64,000 nt of DNA from Meloidogyne chitwoodi (lineage: Eukaryota > Nematoda > Chromadorea > Rhabditida > Meloidogynidae), in NCBI GenBank assembly GCA_015183035.1, contig JACZZP010000018.1:496001-560000 (forward strand). The letters are read 5' to 3'. The notes beneath the pieces were generated by a model, which was not told the origin of the DNA, did not search any database, and was given only the letters and a program-made list of their open reading frames with translations. Position numbers and translations under genes: made by a program. Below, piece by piece: positions 11,401 through 22,700 of this stretch (its first letter is position 1; every line of letters starts with the position of its first letter).

Positions 11401-11825
11401 CTAATTCCGTATTTTCGGTCCAATAAAGCAGTGGTTGTTCAATGGTATTTTATAGGTAATGCAGTGGCTTGCTGTCAAGATGAACTTCTTGTCAATTATT
11501 ACACCTGTACATTCTGTCTTTATATTGCAATCAATGACCTGACCAACAATAAGTACTACAAACTGACTATAATTGATGTTAGTGGGCGTCCCTCCAAAAC
11601 TCTTAATTTAATTTATTAATTAGAATATTTGTTTAATTGACATAAAATTTGGGTTCGTCCCCGGAGGGACGGGGGGTGCTTTACCGTGGAATGCAGGACA
11701 TTAAAAATTTTTTTAAATTTAAATTTACTCTAAATGACGGCTGCGGATCAGGGAACATCTCGGGCGATAGTCCACACTGGCCCAAACAATTGGAGAAAAT
11801 TTCATTATCAGTCTTGTTTTCTCCG
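11401..11825 (-). pseudogene. Trypsin-like (S1) serine protease fragment
   Basis: Two minus-strand exons. Exon 11729-11825 encodes a pro-region with a Cys-Gly motif (NCLGQCGLSPEMFPDP) ending PSFR before a GTAAAT donor. Exon 11401-11601 continues SFGGTPTNINYSQFVVL, then ECTGVIIDKKFILTASHC, the S1 catalytic-histidine motif (LTAAHC in most members), then LNNHCF and a stop. The R|SFGG join falls where zymogens have R|IVGG. The chain ends soon after the catalytic His with no usable donor. No Asp or GDSGG exon is visible on either side, so the triad is incomplete and this is a decayed fragment. It lies between the 44-bp direct repeats. An assembly break is an alternative explanation. Confidence 0.72.
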
Positions 11826-12455
11826 CTTAAATTTATTTTTTTTTAATTTTTAAAAAATAAGAGAATTATAACATTTTTTAATTAATTTTTACAGTAATTT
11901 ATAAATTTATTTAAATAAATATACCGTATTAATACAGAACTATTGACAAAAATAATTAATAAAATTAATTTTATTTTCATTTATTGTGAAGGAATGGTAA
12001 AAAATATTTTTATTTTTAGCTTTTTGAATCATAAAAATTGTTTTTTTTTAATTTAAAGATGTATTTAAATTATAAATAAATTTATTTAATATTAGTCATA
12101 TTTTTTAACCTTTTATTACAGCCACTATATTAAAAAATAAATAAATCCAAAAGATCAACACAATTTAAATCAACTAAAAGTTCTGACATTTCTCATCAAA
12201 ATTAGCCTTACTCTCATCCTCTCTCTTACCTCTAGGCACTAAAAAATCTTAACAGGAACACCGATGAAAGGTGAACATTTTGCCCCTTTTCCATTCCCCA
12301 AGTCGAGTGCTGCCATTGACCTACTTTCCACTGACTTATTTTTCTAGCAAATTAATAAATGAAAATTTTTCGATTAATATTTTCAACATTTTATCTATTG
12401 ATTTTTTTTTATTTTTTAGAAAATTTAAATATTTTAATTAATTTTTAAACAAAAA
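11826..12455. other. Intergenic, holds right copy of the 44-bp repeat
   Basis: No gene seen. The right 44-bp direct repeat is at 12140-12183. A locally less AT-rich stretch at about 12185-12350 has no frame I can assign. Confidence 0.4.
12140..12183. repeat. 44-bp direct repeat, right copy
   Basis: Partner of 11050-11093, same orientation, two mismatches. Confidence 0.7.
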
Positions 12456-13706
12456 ATGCACAGAATTGTTCGATCTACTTTTCCTATCTTTATCGGAAAA
12501 AGATTAAAGTTAGTTTTAATTAATTCACTTATTATTAAATTTTAGGAGTGATGCTATTCGTGGTCCAACAATTAGTATTGATTTGGGAACACCCAATTCT
12601 TGTGTTACTATTATGGAAGGAAAACAGGCAAAGGTTTATTTTAATATTTTGGAACGTTTATTTTACTAAACTTTAGGTTATTGAAAATTCAGAGGATTCT
12701 CTGACTACTTCATTTGTTGCCTTTACAGAGAATGGTGAACGTTTGGTTGGCGCGGCTGCACGAATTGATTTGACTAAGGTTTTGATTTTACTTTTTTTTT
12801 AAATTAAGTTATTTTTTAAGGATTCAATGGCTATGAAACGTGTCTGTAAGGCCGCTGAGAAGGCAAACAGTGCACTTTCAGATACAGATCAGACTGAAAT
12901 AAATTGTCCTGGTATTACCGTCTACATGAATGGAAGAACAAGCTATATCAAACTATCTCGTTCTGAATTTGAACAATTGACTGCTGATTTTGTTAAACGT
13001 ACAATCGAGCTATTTAATAAGTTTAATGATGAGAAAATGAAGCCATCCGATATTAGAGAAATTTCGATTGTTGGTGGAATACCGAAGGTATTAATAACAT
13101 TTGAAACAAAATATTTTATTAAAATAGGTACAAATGCAATACCGATACTATTCTACTGATAGAATTCCCGTAAAGAATGTACAAAATCACATGGGTTTTA
13201 CTGGTGCAGCATTGTTATGTGCTATTTTAATTGCTTTAATCGTTGTTTCAGTATATACTTATGTTTCTTCGCGGATAGATGCTTTAGTTAAGGGGGTGGA
13301 TCAACTTTCTGAAGGGGTGGACCTGCTCTCTAAAGAGATGGGCCAACTCTCTAAAGGGGTGGACCGAATCTCTGTTTTGGTGAGTCAAATGTCTGGTGTT
13401 CTTTCAAATGGTGCTGTGAACGTTTCTGTACTCAACCAAGGAACTGAAAAAGAACAACAAGGTTATTTTTCACATAAATTGAAAAATTTACATTTTTAAT
13501 TTTTAGTTGTAATACAATCGCCCGGTGAAATATCCAAGGATCAACTTGAGAGCTTTATTCGTGAAATTGAACGGCAAAGTTCTGAAAGCAGCAATGATTC
13601 ATCTAAAAAAGAAGGAGATGAAGAAGAGTCTGTAAAAAAGGAAGGAAACAAGAAATTTAAATTTTTATGTTGTCAAAAGATTTTTTGTTTTGGACATTCT
13701 GTTTAA
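12456..13706 (+). CDS. Mitochondrial Hsp70-derived chimera with membrane and coiled-coil insert
   Basis: Six exons in phase, about 340 residues (mtHsp70 is about 650). The N-terminus is a short basic leader ([18 protein letters not shown]), then [18 protein letters not shown] and [25 protein letters not shown], matching the first NBD lobe of HSPA9/HSP-6. The phosphate-loop DLGTTNS reads DLGTPNS. The chain then jumps to the later NBD ([46 protein letters not shown]), omitting roughly 200 residues. After KVQ it leaves the family: one transmembrane helix ([18 protein letters not shown]) and a heptad coiled coil ([28 protein letters not shown]). The last exon returns to mtHsp70 ([17 protein letters not shown], lid helix start) and ends in a charged, Cys-containing tail. 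ATPase activity and classical substrate binding are very unlikely. It is either a neofunctionalised paralogue or a decaying one; intact frames and splice sites favour expression. Confidence 0.8.
13290..13374 (+). repeat. Coding 21-bp tandem repeat (heptad units)
   Basis: Four imperfect copies of a 21-bp unit (AAGGGGTGGACCNNCTCTCT-like) inside the Hsp70 chimera. Each encodes one heptad of the coiled coil. The unit is richer in G and C than the surrounding gene. Confidence 0.75.
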
Positions 13707-14072
13707 TTTTTTGTTTCTTACGATCTCGATAAATTATTGACACTTTATAGATGTTTTTAATTTATAGTTTTTTAATTTTATTTAAAATTAGAATTATTTA
13801 AAAGTCTAAATTAACGTCTGTTTTATAAATTTTTAACCTTCCTGCTTACTTCACAATTGCAAATCTTTATTTATTTAACCGAGAAAGATAATAGTGGATT
13901 TTGTTAATTTAAAATAAAAATAAATATTTGCATTTTGGCGTTTTGTTTTTTTAAAAAAAGTTTGAGTGGGGTACTTTTCAGTCTCGGCCGTTTCAGTACA
14001 AGAGGAATTTTTAAAATTTCTGATTTTTTTTTTAATTTTTTAATTAATTTTCAGTATAAAATTTAAATAGAA
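13707..14072. other. Intergenic, no gene seen
   Basis: AT-rich tail of the Hsp70 chimera and upstream region of the next gene, same strand. A poly-T tract followed by TTTTCAG just before 14073 could be a splice-leader or first-intron acceptor. Confidence 0.35.
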
Positions 14073-16088
14073 ATGTCAATTGAACGAAGAAAAAGTGAAA
14101 AAACAAAACCCAAAAGAAACAAAGAAACTGAAAAACGGGATAGAAGATTTCTTGGAAATATTCAGTCAATTTTGGGAAATTCTTCTTCTCCTTCTTCTCC
14201 TCTTAATGGAACAAAATTAAGAAAATCAGAGGCTGTAACTCCAAAAGAATGTAATTCAATTAATGATGCTTTTGAATCAATAAATTTGTCAAGTTTGGAT
14301 GTTTGTATTTCTTTGGCGGATGTTAGTGAGTTTTTTTAATTTTACAGGTTTTATTTAATTTTGTTTTTGGATTTTATTTTTAAGCAATTCTGGGAAATTT
14401 ATTTCATTTTTCAAAAATTTGAACAATTAAAATTTAGACTCAAAAATTTCCAATGGGTTTAGGCTTTTAAAGGTCAGCAAATTTTAAAAAAAATAAAATT
14501 TTGGATTTCATTAAATTTTGGAGATTAAATCTTTATCAAAATTAATCTTTTTTGGTATTATTTAGTTTATATGACTTGAGGAAGAATATTTTCTCCTATA
14601 TCTTTTTTTCCTTCAAGAAAATAATTTTTTAATTTTTTCAGAATCCTTTCTTCAAAAGAATTCTTCAAATTTAACAGAAGATGATTATTCTAAATTAGCC
14701 ACTATTTTGTGTGCTGCAGCTTTGGAGCAAAATGATATTTATTTTGTTATTGATATTTGTGCTGAACTTATTGGTTTTTTTTAATTTTATTTTTCTTTTT
14801 TAATTTCTTTAATTCAGTTTCTCAAAATTTTCAAATTTCATTTTCTACCTGTCTAAAAGATGCAATTGGAAAATTTCTCAATAATGAAGAAAACAATTCC
14901 TCTTCAACTCTTCCAACAGTTTTGTCTCAACTTTTGCTTAATAAATGGCCTAGAAAATTTAATAAATCTTTGGAAAGTTCAAATTTGGTTTTATTTACAA
15001 TATTTAATACAATTATTGGTTGGATTAAATTTTTGAATGAAACCTGCAAGGTTTTTTATTTTTAATATTTTAGTCTTTTTGGATTACCCTCCTTATTTCA
15101 TTTAAATTAAATTTTTTAATTTTCTAGTTATATTTTAAATGACCTAACAGAACTTTTTAAAAAAAAATAAATCTGAGATTTTTTATTAGAAATTTAAAAA
15201 ATTCTAAGGGCCGGAGTTTGGATTATTTTTTTAATTTTTTGATCAAATTTAACCGAATCCAAAATTTGAACTTTTGGAAAAGTCAAAAATTCTCAAAAAA
15301 TGCATTATTTTGAAAATTGGGTACAGAAATAGCCAAAAACTTTTACCAAGTGGTTTATCCGTGGAGAGGTCTCACATCTCTATTTTATTTTTTTTTCATG
15401 CTTTTAAAAGGACAGGGAAATGAGAGCAAAATAAAATAAAAATAAATTTTTATAATTTAATAAAATTTAATTTTTAAATAATTTTTTTAAAGACAGAAAA
15501 AGAAGAGAATAATTCTTCTTCAATTGATCACAATTTATTTTTAAAATGTATTGAAGGTTTTTTTAATTTAATTAATTTAAATTTAATTTTTAAAGGTTTA
15601 ATAACTTTTTGTATTTCTGGCCAAAAATATTTATGGTTAAATAGTCCAGAATTATTTGATGATATTTACAATGTTTGTGTTGAATTATTAATTTGTAATA
15701 ATTCTGATATTTCTTCTTTAATTCCAAGGTTTTTTATTTTTAATTTTTTTGATATTTTTTTGGGTGATCTTTAGGGTTATATTTAAGCATTTTCATCAGA
15801 AAAAAACATTTTGTCGCAGCCATTTTGCTTCCATTTTTGTCAAACTTTTTTCTTTAATATTTTTTTATTTTCTGTATTTTAAAATTTAAAAAAAATATCT
15901 GATAGGGTCAAAAGACAAAATGGCCGTGACAAGACGTCCAAAAAATTTTTAGAAAATTAAATATTATTTATTTTAGGTCATTAAAAATTTCCCTTTTAAA
16001 CCTTTGTCTTCAACAAAAAAAGTGGTCACAAGCAAATATTCCAAAATATATGAATATTTCAACTCAAACAGTATTTCAGAACATTTAA
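14073..16088 (+). CDS. Helical protein, possibly MIF4G-like
   Basis: Six or so exons, all joins in phase. The N-terminus is basic (MSIERRKSEKTKPKRNKE) followed by a Ser/Pro stretch. The body is alpha-helical: NLTEDDYSKLATILCAAA, FVIDICAELIVSQNFQIS, STCLKDAIGKFL, TVLSQLLLNKWPRKFNK, LFTIFNTIIGWIKFLNE, GLITFCISGQKYLWL, ELFDDIYNVCVELLIC, SLKISLLNLCLQQKKW. The pattern of paired helices and the overall plan (disordered basic N-terminus plus a roughly 200-residue helical domain) resembles MIF4G-domain proteins such as CTIF, PAIP1 or SLIP1, which act in translation initiation or histone mRNA handling. No diagnostic motif clinches this. One intron (15723-15976) contains a foldback repeat. Start: first ATG after a TTTTCAG acceptor. 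Confidence 0.6.
15797..15940. repeat. CATTTTGTC foldback element in intron
   Basis: The left arm CATTTTGTCGCAGCCATTTTG (about 15808-15828) is the approximate reverse complement of the right arm CAAAAGACAAAATGGCCGTGACAAG (about 15909-15933). It belongs to the same motif family as 18835-19097, 21205-21355 and 47185-47345. Confidence 0.6.
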
Positions 16089-16869
16089 AATTAGAGGTTT
16101 TTTTAAAAAAATATTTGTTTTAGTTTTGGTCTGTGCATTTTTTAATTTAATTTATTAAAAATTCAAAAAAATTTTTTAAGCTCTTTAAATATTTATTTTT
16201 TTAAAATACAATTTTTGTGGTTATAATAAAATTGTTGAAACAAGAAAATTGAAAAAAATAAAAAAAAAAATTATATTTTTTTAAGTGATTTTTTAAAAAA
16301 AGATTGGACAAAATATATTAAAGTAAATAGAGAAAAATAACTAAATTTACATAAAATTTTTTTTTAATTTTTTAAAATTATTATTTGTTAAAAAGTAAAT
16401 AAAAAATTTCCAAAATTTTATGCTTTTATTTGAATTATTTTTTTTATTTTTCCCCTATTTTAAAAAATTTCCATTAGAGTCTCAGAATTAAAAAAAATTT
16501 AACAAAAAAAATTTTTTTTTATTTTTATGTAAATAAAGCTTAAAAAGAAGAGATCTTTTTTTATTATATTAAAAATCTTGGGGAAGAAAAAAATTAAAAA
16601 AATACAAATAATAATAAATTCTATAGGTATATCAACAATTTAATTAAAAATAATAACAATAAAAAAGAGATCGGGATAAATCCTTTTTTTTTCTTAAAAT
16701 GATTATTTAAGTATTTGATTTAAAAAAAATTTTTCTTATTTAAATCCTTCAATTTTCAAAAAAAAATTTACAAAAAATTTGCGGATGTCCGCAAATTTTT
16801 TTGCGGATAAAATTTGCGGACTTTTCAATCAAATACTTTTATTTAACAAAAATTTTCTCTTTTTTCAAT
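16089..16869. other. Convergent intergenic region, very AT-rich
   Basis: The two flanking genes end toward each other here. No gene is seen. A nested palindrome of TGCGGAC/GTCCGCA units lies at about 16779-16825; related copies are at 17095-17150 and inside the inverted-repeat element at 33154-33338. Confidence 0.5.
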
Positions 16870-18313
16870 TTAATCATTATATACTCGTTTTCTATTGTAT
16901 GAACACCGCCAATGTGTTACCATTTCATTTTTTAAAGGGTTAATGTTAGTGGTGGAATTATTAACCTTTTGATTTTTTTCTTTTTGATGTCGCAAAGCTG
17001 CAATGTTTGCGCGACAAATAACACAACGCATCTCTTCACTTCCACTCTTGTAAAGTGTCTAAAAATTTTAATTTATTTTTATTTTAAAAATACGGACTCT
17101 GTCCGCAATTTTAAATTTGCGGACATCCGCAAAAATTTTTGCGGACAAAATATATTTTTTAAAATTTTTACCTGTATTAATGTAATGGCACAAAGACGAC
17201 AAAAAACTTGATGTCCGCACGGATAAGTCCGCACAGATGCTCTCTGAGACAGACAAACACAACAAAGTTCTGAAGATTCTTCAGGTGTGTTGCTGTCCAT
17301 CTCATCCTCCGTAGATTCTTGTTGGAAACGTTGCTTTAATTTTTCCTGAAAATTTTTTAAAATAAAAAAAAATATTTTTATTTTATTATAGAAAAATAAA
17401 ATAATTTTTGTTCACTAACAATTCTTTCCATTGTCGTCACTTTTGCTGTTCCCCCAATGGAACGCTTCCACCTGCCTTCACTACAGTTATTATTGTTGTA
17501 ATTATTCTCCATAGCTACAATATTATTATTATTTTCTTTATTATTTTGTCGAGAAGACTTTTTTCTTTTTGACGCTGTTCCAATATTTGTTGTAGTTTTT
17601 TTAAGTAAATTTTTATTTTTGTTAGGGTCAAAGTCTTCTTGTTGTTGAGATGTTCCCTGTTGGCTTAGTAACTAAAAAATAAAAGAAAACATAAAATTTA
17701 TATTTTATTTTGTTTGTGTAGTTTGTTTTCTTTTTTGTGTCTTAAATCTTTTAAATTCTCCTGAGCAAATGAATAAAACGTGAAAAAATAAAAGGAAGAA
17801 AATAACGCCAAAATTTAAAATTCACTTTTCGCCCTTACAACCTCATTTTTCACTAAAACTTTAACTTTGGCCCCGTAATTATTTTTAAAATTATTATTTT
17901 TTAGGTTTTTTTCTTTTCTCTCCTTTAGGAAAAAAAAGAAAAAATCAAAGCCAAAAATTAAGAAAATTACAACTAAGTATCTTTTGGTGTAGTTGGGAAG
18001 CGCTCAGATTTCTAATTGAGAAAAAGCTAAATAAGAAAGGTTCGAATCCCGTCGACGGAAAACAATTTTATTTAGAAGGATAAATTAAAAAAAAATTTTT
18101 TTATAATTTTTTTGAAGAGTAAAAAATTTAAAAAACGGAGAAATACCTCCGGGAGTATCAAATATATTTTTTTATTTAAAATTAAAAACAACGTACATGG
18201 CATTTATTATGCTTATTTTCACATTCAAAAAGTATAGAATCATTGTTATTTTCTTTTTCTTCATTTAAATTGTGAATTTTCCGTCTAACAGCATTAATCA
18301 AACCAATAAACAT
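16870..18313 (-). CDS. C3HC4 RING-finger protein
   Basis: Exon 1 (start 18311-18313) reads MFIGLINAVRRKIHNLNEE and ends at a GTACGT donor. After an intron of about 0.5 kb comes a low-complexity Gln/Asn/Lys exon ([34 protein letters not shown]). The next exon gives LKQRFQQ and the RING start ELCCVCLSQRASVRTYPCGHQVFCRLC. The last gives EEMRCVICRANIAALRHQ and ends at 16870. The ligand series CxxC, CxH, CxxC, CxxC fits a C3HC4 RING, so an E3 ubiquitin-ligase role is likely. No substrate-binding domain is recognisable and I cannot name an orthologue. The first intron carries tRNA-like element T2, and the intron inside the RING carries TGCGGAC repeats. Confidence 0.8.
17980..18063 (+). repeat. tRNA-like element T2
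   Basis: TGGTGTAGTTGGG A-box (17985-17997) and GGTTCGAATCCC B-box (18039-18050), ending GACGGAAAAC. A long insertion-like stretch lies between anticodon and T regions and stems do not pair well. It lies in the first intron of the RING gene, opposite strand. Confidence 0.6.
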
Positions 18314-19767
18314 TTTTAAAAAAGAGTTGTTAAATTTTTTTAAATTTTTATTGAAGCAAAATTAAATAAAAAGCAACAAAATGGCAAATATATGGACAGA
18401 AGTTAAAGTTAAAAAGGGAAAGGAATGAATGTGATGAACTTGGAACACACACAGAAGAGAAAAATGGGGGGAACACTAGACGAGACTTATGTCTGTCTGT
18501 CTGTTGTTTATGATTGTTTAGAAAACAAGAAATAAATATTAAATGAGACTGACGACCACCAACTATTCCCCCAGACAGTGTCTAGAAAAAGAAATGAATA
18601 ATGCGAAGGGGCGGAGCGGTCTTGCTGCAATATATGTGTTTTTAGGTATTTTTTTTTTACTATTCTCTTTTCTTGTCTCGCAATATTGTCTGTCTGATTG
18701 TTTGTGTCTGACCACCTCTCTTCTTTTTTCTGTCTGTGGTAGAAACATTTTTTATAATTAAAAGAAAAGAGAAAAATGAGAGCAGACAACTAACTCATTC
18801 TGTCTGGGTTATTAAAGAATAAAATATTAATACAAAATGACAATAAGACAAAATGTCAAGTGAAAGGAAAAATTTTTAATTTAGGTAAAAGAAAAGTTTA
18901 AAGGAAGAGAAAGGTAAAAAGGAGAAGAGAGAAAGAAGAGTAAAGAATACATCTATATTGACATTTTATCCATTTTGTGCCTTAATGACATTTTGTCTCT
19001 TTTTCTACGCTTTTGACATTTTGTCATTTTCTTACCTACTGGCATTTTGTCACTTTTCTCTCTTATTGGCATTTTGTCTCACACACATTTTGTCATCAAA
19101 CAAATCAGCCGAGAGCAGAGAAAAATAAAAAAAGATAATTGTAAATAAAAGGGCAGACAATCAAACAAATAAAAAAGCAAATAACTGAAAGAAAAGAGAA
19201 ATATGAGTCATCAGCCGCAAAAATATATGTAGACAGACAAAAACAGAGAATGTGCTCTTATAAATTTATAAAAAGGCGGGGCAAAAAACAACAAAAAATT
19301 TATTTTTGTTCGAATGCCATCTCTTCTCTGTCTAGACATTGTCTGGGAGAGTTTTTATTTGAAATGAAGGGTTAGTCTGGAACGGGCATTTTTCAATTTT
19401 TTTCCCTTTAAATATCCAAAGAGAAGAAGAAAAAACATTTAAAAGTGACGAACAAGTACAAAAAAGAGATAAAAGTGTAAGGGGACTTTAAAGTATTTAT
19501 TAGTAAATAAATGGTTGTCACATGAGGAGAGACTTTTAGTATTTTTAAGTAGGATTTCCTTTTTTTTTTCTCAAGACGTTAATAGGAATAAATTATATTT
19601 AATTAAAAAAAAGAAAAATTATTAAAAAGTGACTCTAATGACCTTTTTATTTTTTTAATATTTTTAAAAAATTGAAAAAGTGCGGGGAATTAATTTTAAA
19701 AAATTATTGAAAAATAAAAAAAACATTTTTGTTCAGACTCTAAAGTACCAAAAATTAAAAAATCATT
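18314..19767. other. Repeat-rich intergenic region
   Basis: Gap between two minus-strand genes. It contains TCTG/CAGA simple repeats (18490-18510, 18685-18740, 19155-19340) in both orientations. It also holds a foldback cluster from about 18835 (ACAAAATGAC, GACAAAATGTC) to 19097, whose right half is a minisatellite of five or so 26-28-bp units each containing GACATTTTGTC or GGCATTTTGTC (18957-19097). Overlapping open frames on both strands at 18508-18789 show no protein-like features. Confidence 0.6.
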
Positions 19768-22700
19768 TTATTCTGCTTTTTCATCTTTTTTCTTTGTCCA
19801 ATCATAATTTGATAAATTTTGACGTAAATTTTCTTTTTTAATTTTTATTTCATTAAAAGACTGCTTTTTTGGATTTTTCCAATGTTTGTAATGTAAATCA
19901 AGCATTCCACCAATTATTTCCTTAAAAAAAAAAAAGAATTTATTTATTAAAAAAATTTTTTTTAAAGACAAAATGGTCAAAACAAAAAGGGTAAAATTTA
20001 AATTAGGAGCAGAATACTTTTCGGTTATTCTACATCCCATTTGAGTCTCAGAATAAAATTAAAAAAAAACCTGAGCAAAATTGGCAGGAAAATTCTTTTC
20101 TTTTTCAATTATATGAGCATATCCAGGCTGTAAACCAAAATAAACAGCGAAATAAGGAAATCCTTTAGGTACAAGACCACGAACGCCTTTCTTTTGATTT
20201 TTTGAAAGATCAATTAATTTTTTATTAACACTCCATTCCTTTTCTGATTCCATTATTGCTTTCTAAAAGAATTGTTTTTTAATTTTGAGATTCTAATAAA
20301 CTTTTAAAAAATAAAATTTTACTTTAAAATATATAGGAGACAAATCGCCAACTTCTCTAGGTAATGGAACACCTAAAAAGTGAGAAAAATGATTTTAAAT
20401 TAAATTTAAAATTTTCTAGACTCTTAGATAACAAATAAGGTCATTAGAGTCTTAACCTAATAAAACATTTAAATTTCTTATTTCCCTCTCTTTGTTATTT
20501 TAGGAAAACGGGAATTCCCGTTTTCCAAATTATATTTCCCGCTTTTTAAGAAACCGCGGGAAAACGGGAATTCAGTTTTTCCCGGTTCCCGATCTGCCAA
20601 TTTTCAAAATTCCCGGTCTTCGTTTTTTTCCAAAATTTCCAATACTATTAGTTACTCCGTGTCCAGACATTTCGCCGAACAAAAGTACACGACATTTCAT
20701 CCCAACGGCAAAAAATTATGGGCTCGGGTAAACAAATGTATTTTTTTGTCGTAGTGACAAAATGTCGTGCAATTTTGTTCGACGAAATGTACAAGTCCCT
20801 AGTTACTTTCCATACAGTGTTTGCGAGTATTATAAAATAACAAGAGAAGGAAAAGATGACAAAATGCCAGTAAAAAATGGTCAACATTTTTTCAGAAGAA
20901 TATTTATTTATAAATTAATTTTTTAAAAAAAACCTTCTCTTACATTCAATAGACAAATGTTTTTGTTCATGAATATCTCTAGCATTTTCAAAAAATATAC
21001 AATCTTGATTTTGATCATTTTTCCACATATTTACTAAACTTAACATCCAAAATTGTATTTCTTCCCAAACATCTTCATCTAATTGAAGACAACTTGAATA
21101 ATGTTCCATTGTTGATATTAAACAATGTTCAGAAGAAAGTCCATCAAAATTAACAACAGATAAATACGTCTATTAAATTAATAAATTTAATTTTGTATAA
21201 AATGTCCAAAGGAGAAAAAGAAGACAAAATGTCAGTGGACAAAATGTTATAATGTTAAAATTTGGATTTTTTTGGATATACTCTATTTTGGAAAACAGCG
21301 AATCATTTTTAAATTATTTTTAGAAAATTTTGACATTTTGTCGTTTTGACATTTTGAAAGAATTATTAATTTTAAAAATTGTCTAATTTTTTACTTTTAA
21401 ACCAGTAGCTACAAGAGCATGTTTTTCAAAAAGACGACTTTCAATGCATTTTGAACAAGAATCTAATGTTCGTTCCACAAACTTGTGCTCTTAAAGAAAA
21501 ATTAATTAAATTTATTTTTTTAATTATTAAAAATTGTTTTTCTGTTCGTCAATTAACAAAAATTTAAATAAATTAATTTTTTTTTTAATAAATTTAAAAA
21601 AATAAATTTTTTTAAATTTAAAGGGACTATTAGAGTCAAAAAAAAATTAATTTTTTTAATTAAAAAAAAACAAAAAAATTATTTTTTTAAATTAAATATT
21701 TACAAAAATATTTTTTGATTACTAAAAACAATGACGTAAATAAATAAAGAATTTTTATTAAATTTAACCTAAAAATCAGTGACCACATTTTTGTTAATTA
21801 AATAAAAATGTAATTTTATTTATAATTTATTTACGTAATTTTATAAGAAAATTAATTAAAAATTGAAAAAAAAATAATAAAAAAATAAAAAATCCTCTCC
21901 TGATAAAACTGAAAAAAAGACAAAATGCCAATGAAAAAAAGGCTCTAAATAATTAAAAAAAATTTTTTAAAGCAAAAAAACCTTCAAAAAATTTTTTTTT
22001 TAAATTTCTTTAAAATTCTAAAAATTAATTTAATACAATTAACCTTCAAAATATTAATTATTTTCTTTTCCAAGTAAAAAAACTAGTTTTCTCTTTTAAT
22101 TTTGTTTAGTACAAAAATAGAAATTAATTAATATTTAAATTAAAAAAAACATTCTCTTCTTTTTCATTTTCTCAATTTCAATTTTTAATCACATGAAATT
22201 GAAGGACAACAACACAACAAGAGTTTCTTAAATAAATATTTCCAAAATTCTTTCCAAAAAAGGCGGGGGAAAATTTAAAGAAAATTTTTTTCCAAAAACG
22301 GTTCAACAATAAATAAATATAAATTTATTTAAAAAAAATTAAGTCCATCTTTTAATAATATTCTTCCATTCATTCCTCTTTTTATAAACACAAAAATAGA
22401 AAGAAAAAGTATCTTTAATTCATATTTGGGCGCGAAACGTTTGGGCGCGACAATATAAATTAAAAAAAAATAAAAAATAAAGATTTGAAATTTTCAAATT
22501 ATTCCAAAATATATGTTCCCACCAAACTCTTGTACAAATTAAATTTATTTTTTCACAATTGCCCCAAGTTATGGCCAAAAAATGCCAAAAAATTGACAAT
22601 TTTTCAAAAATTTGAAATTTTTTAACCCCTAGCCCTTCCAAAATATCAATAAAAATTAAAAATTTTTTGAATACTTTAACCAACACTTTGAAGAATTTAT

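Noticed and set aside
11335..11619. Plus-strand 94-residue open frame
   Set aside because: It is the shadow of the minus-strand trypsin-like exon, which has clear family motifs; the plus frame has none.
18508..18789. Overlapping open frames on both strands
   Set aside because: Composition is TCTG/CAGA repeat-driven, there is no splice support and no family motif.
22420..22686. 88-residue minus-strand frame in the CWF19L2 intron
   Set aside because: The CWF19L2 exons join in phase without it, and the sequence is low-complexity Phe/Ile/Lys.
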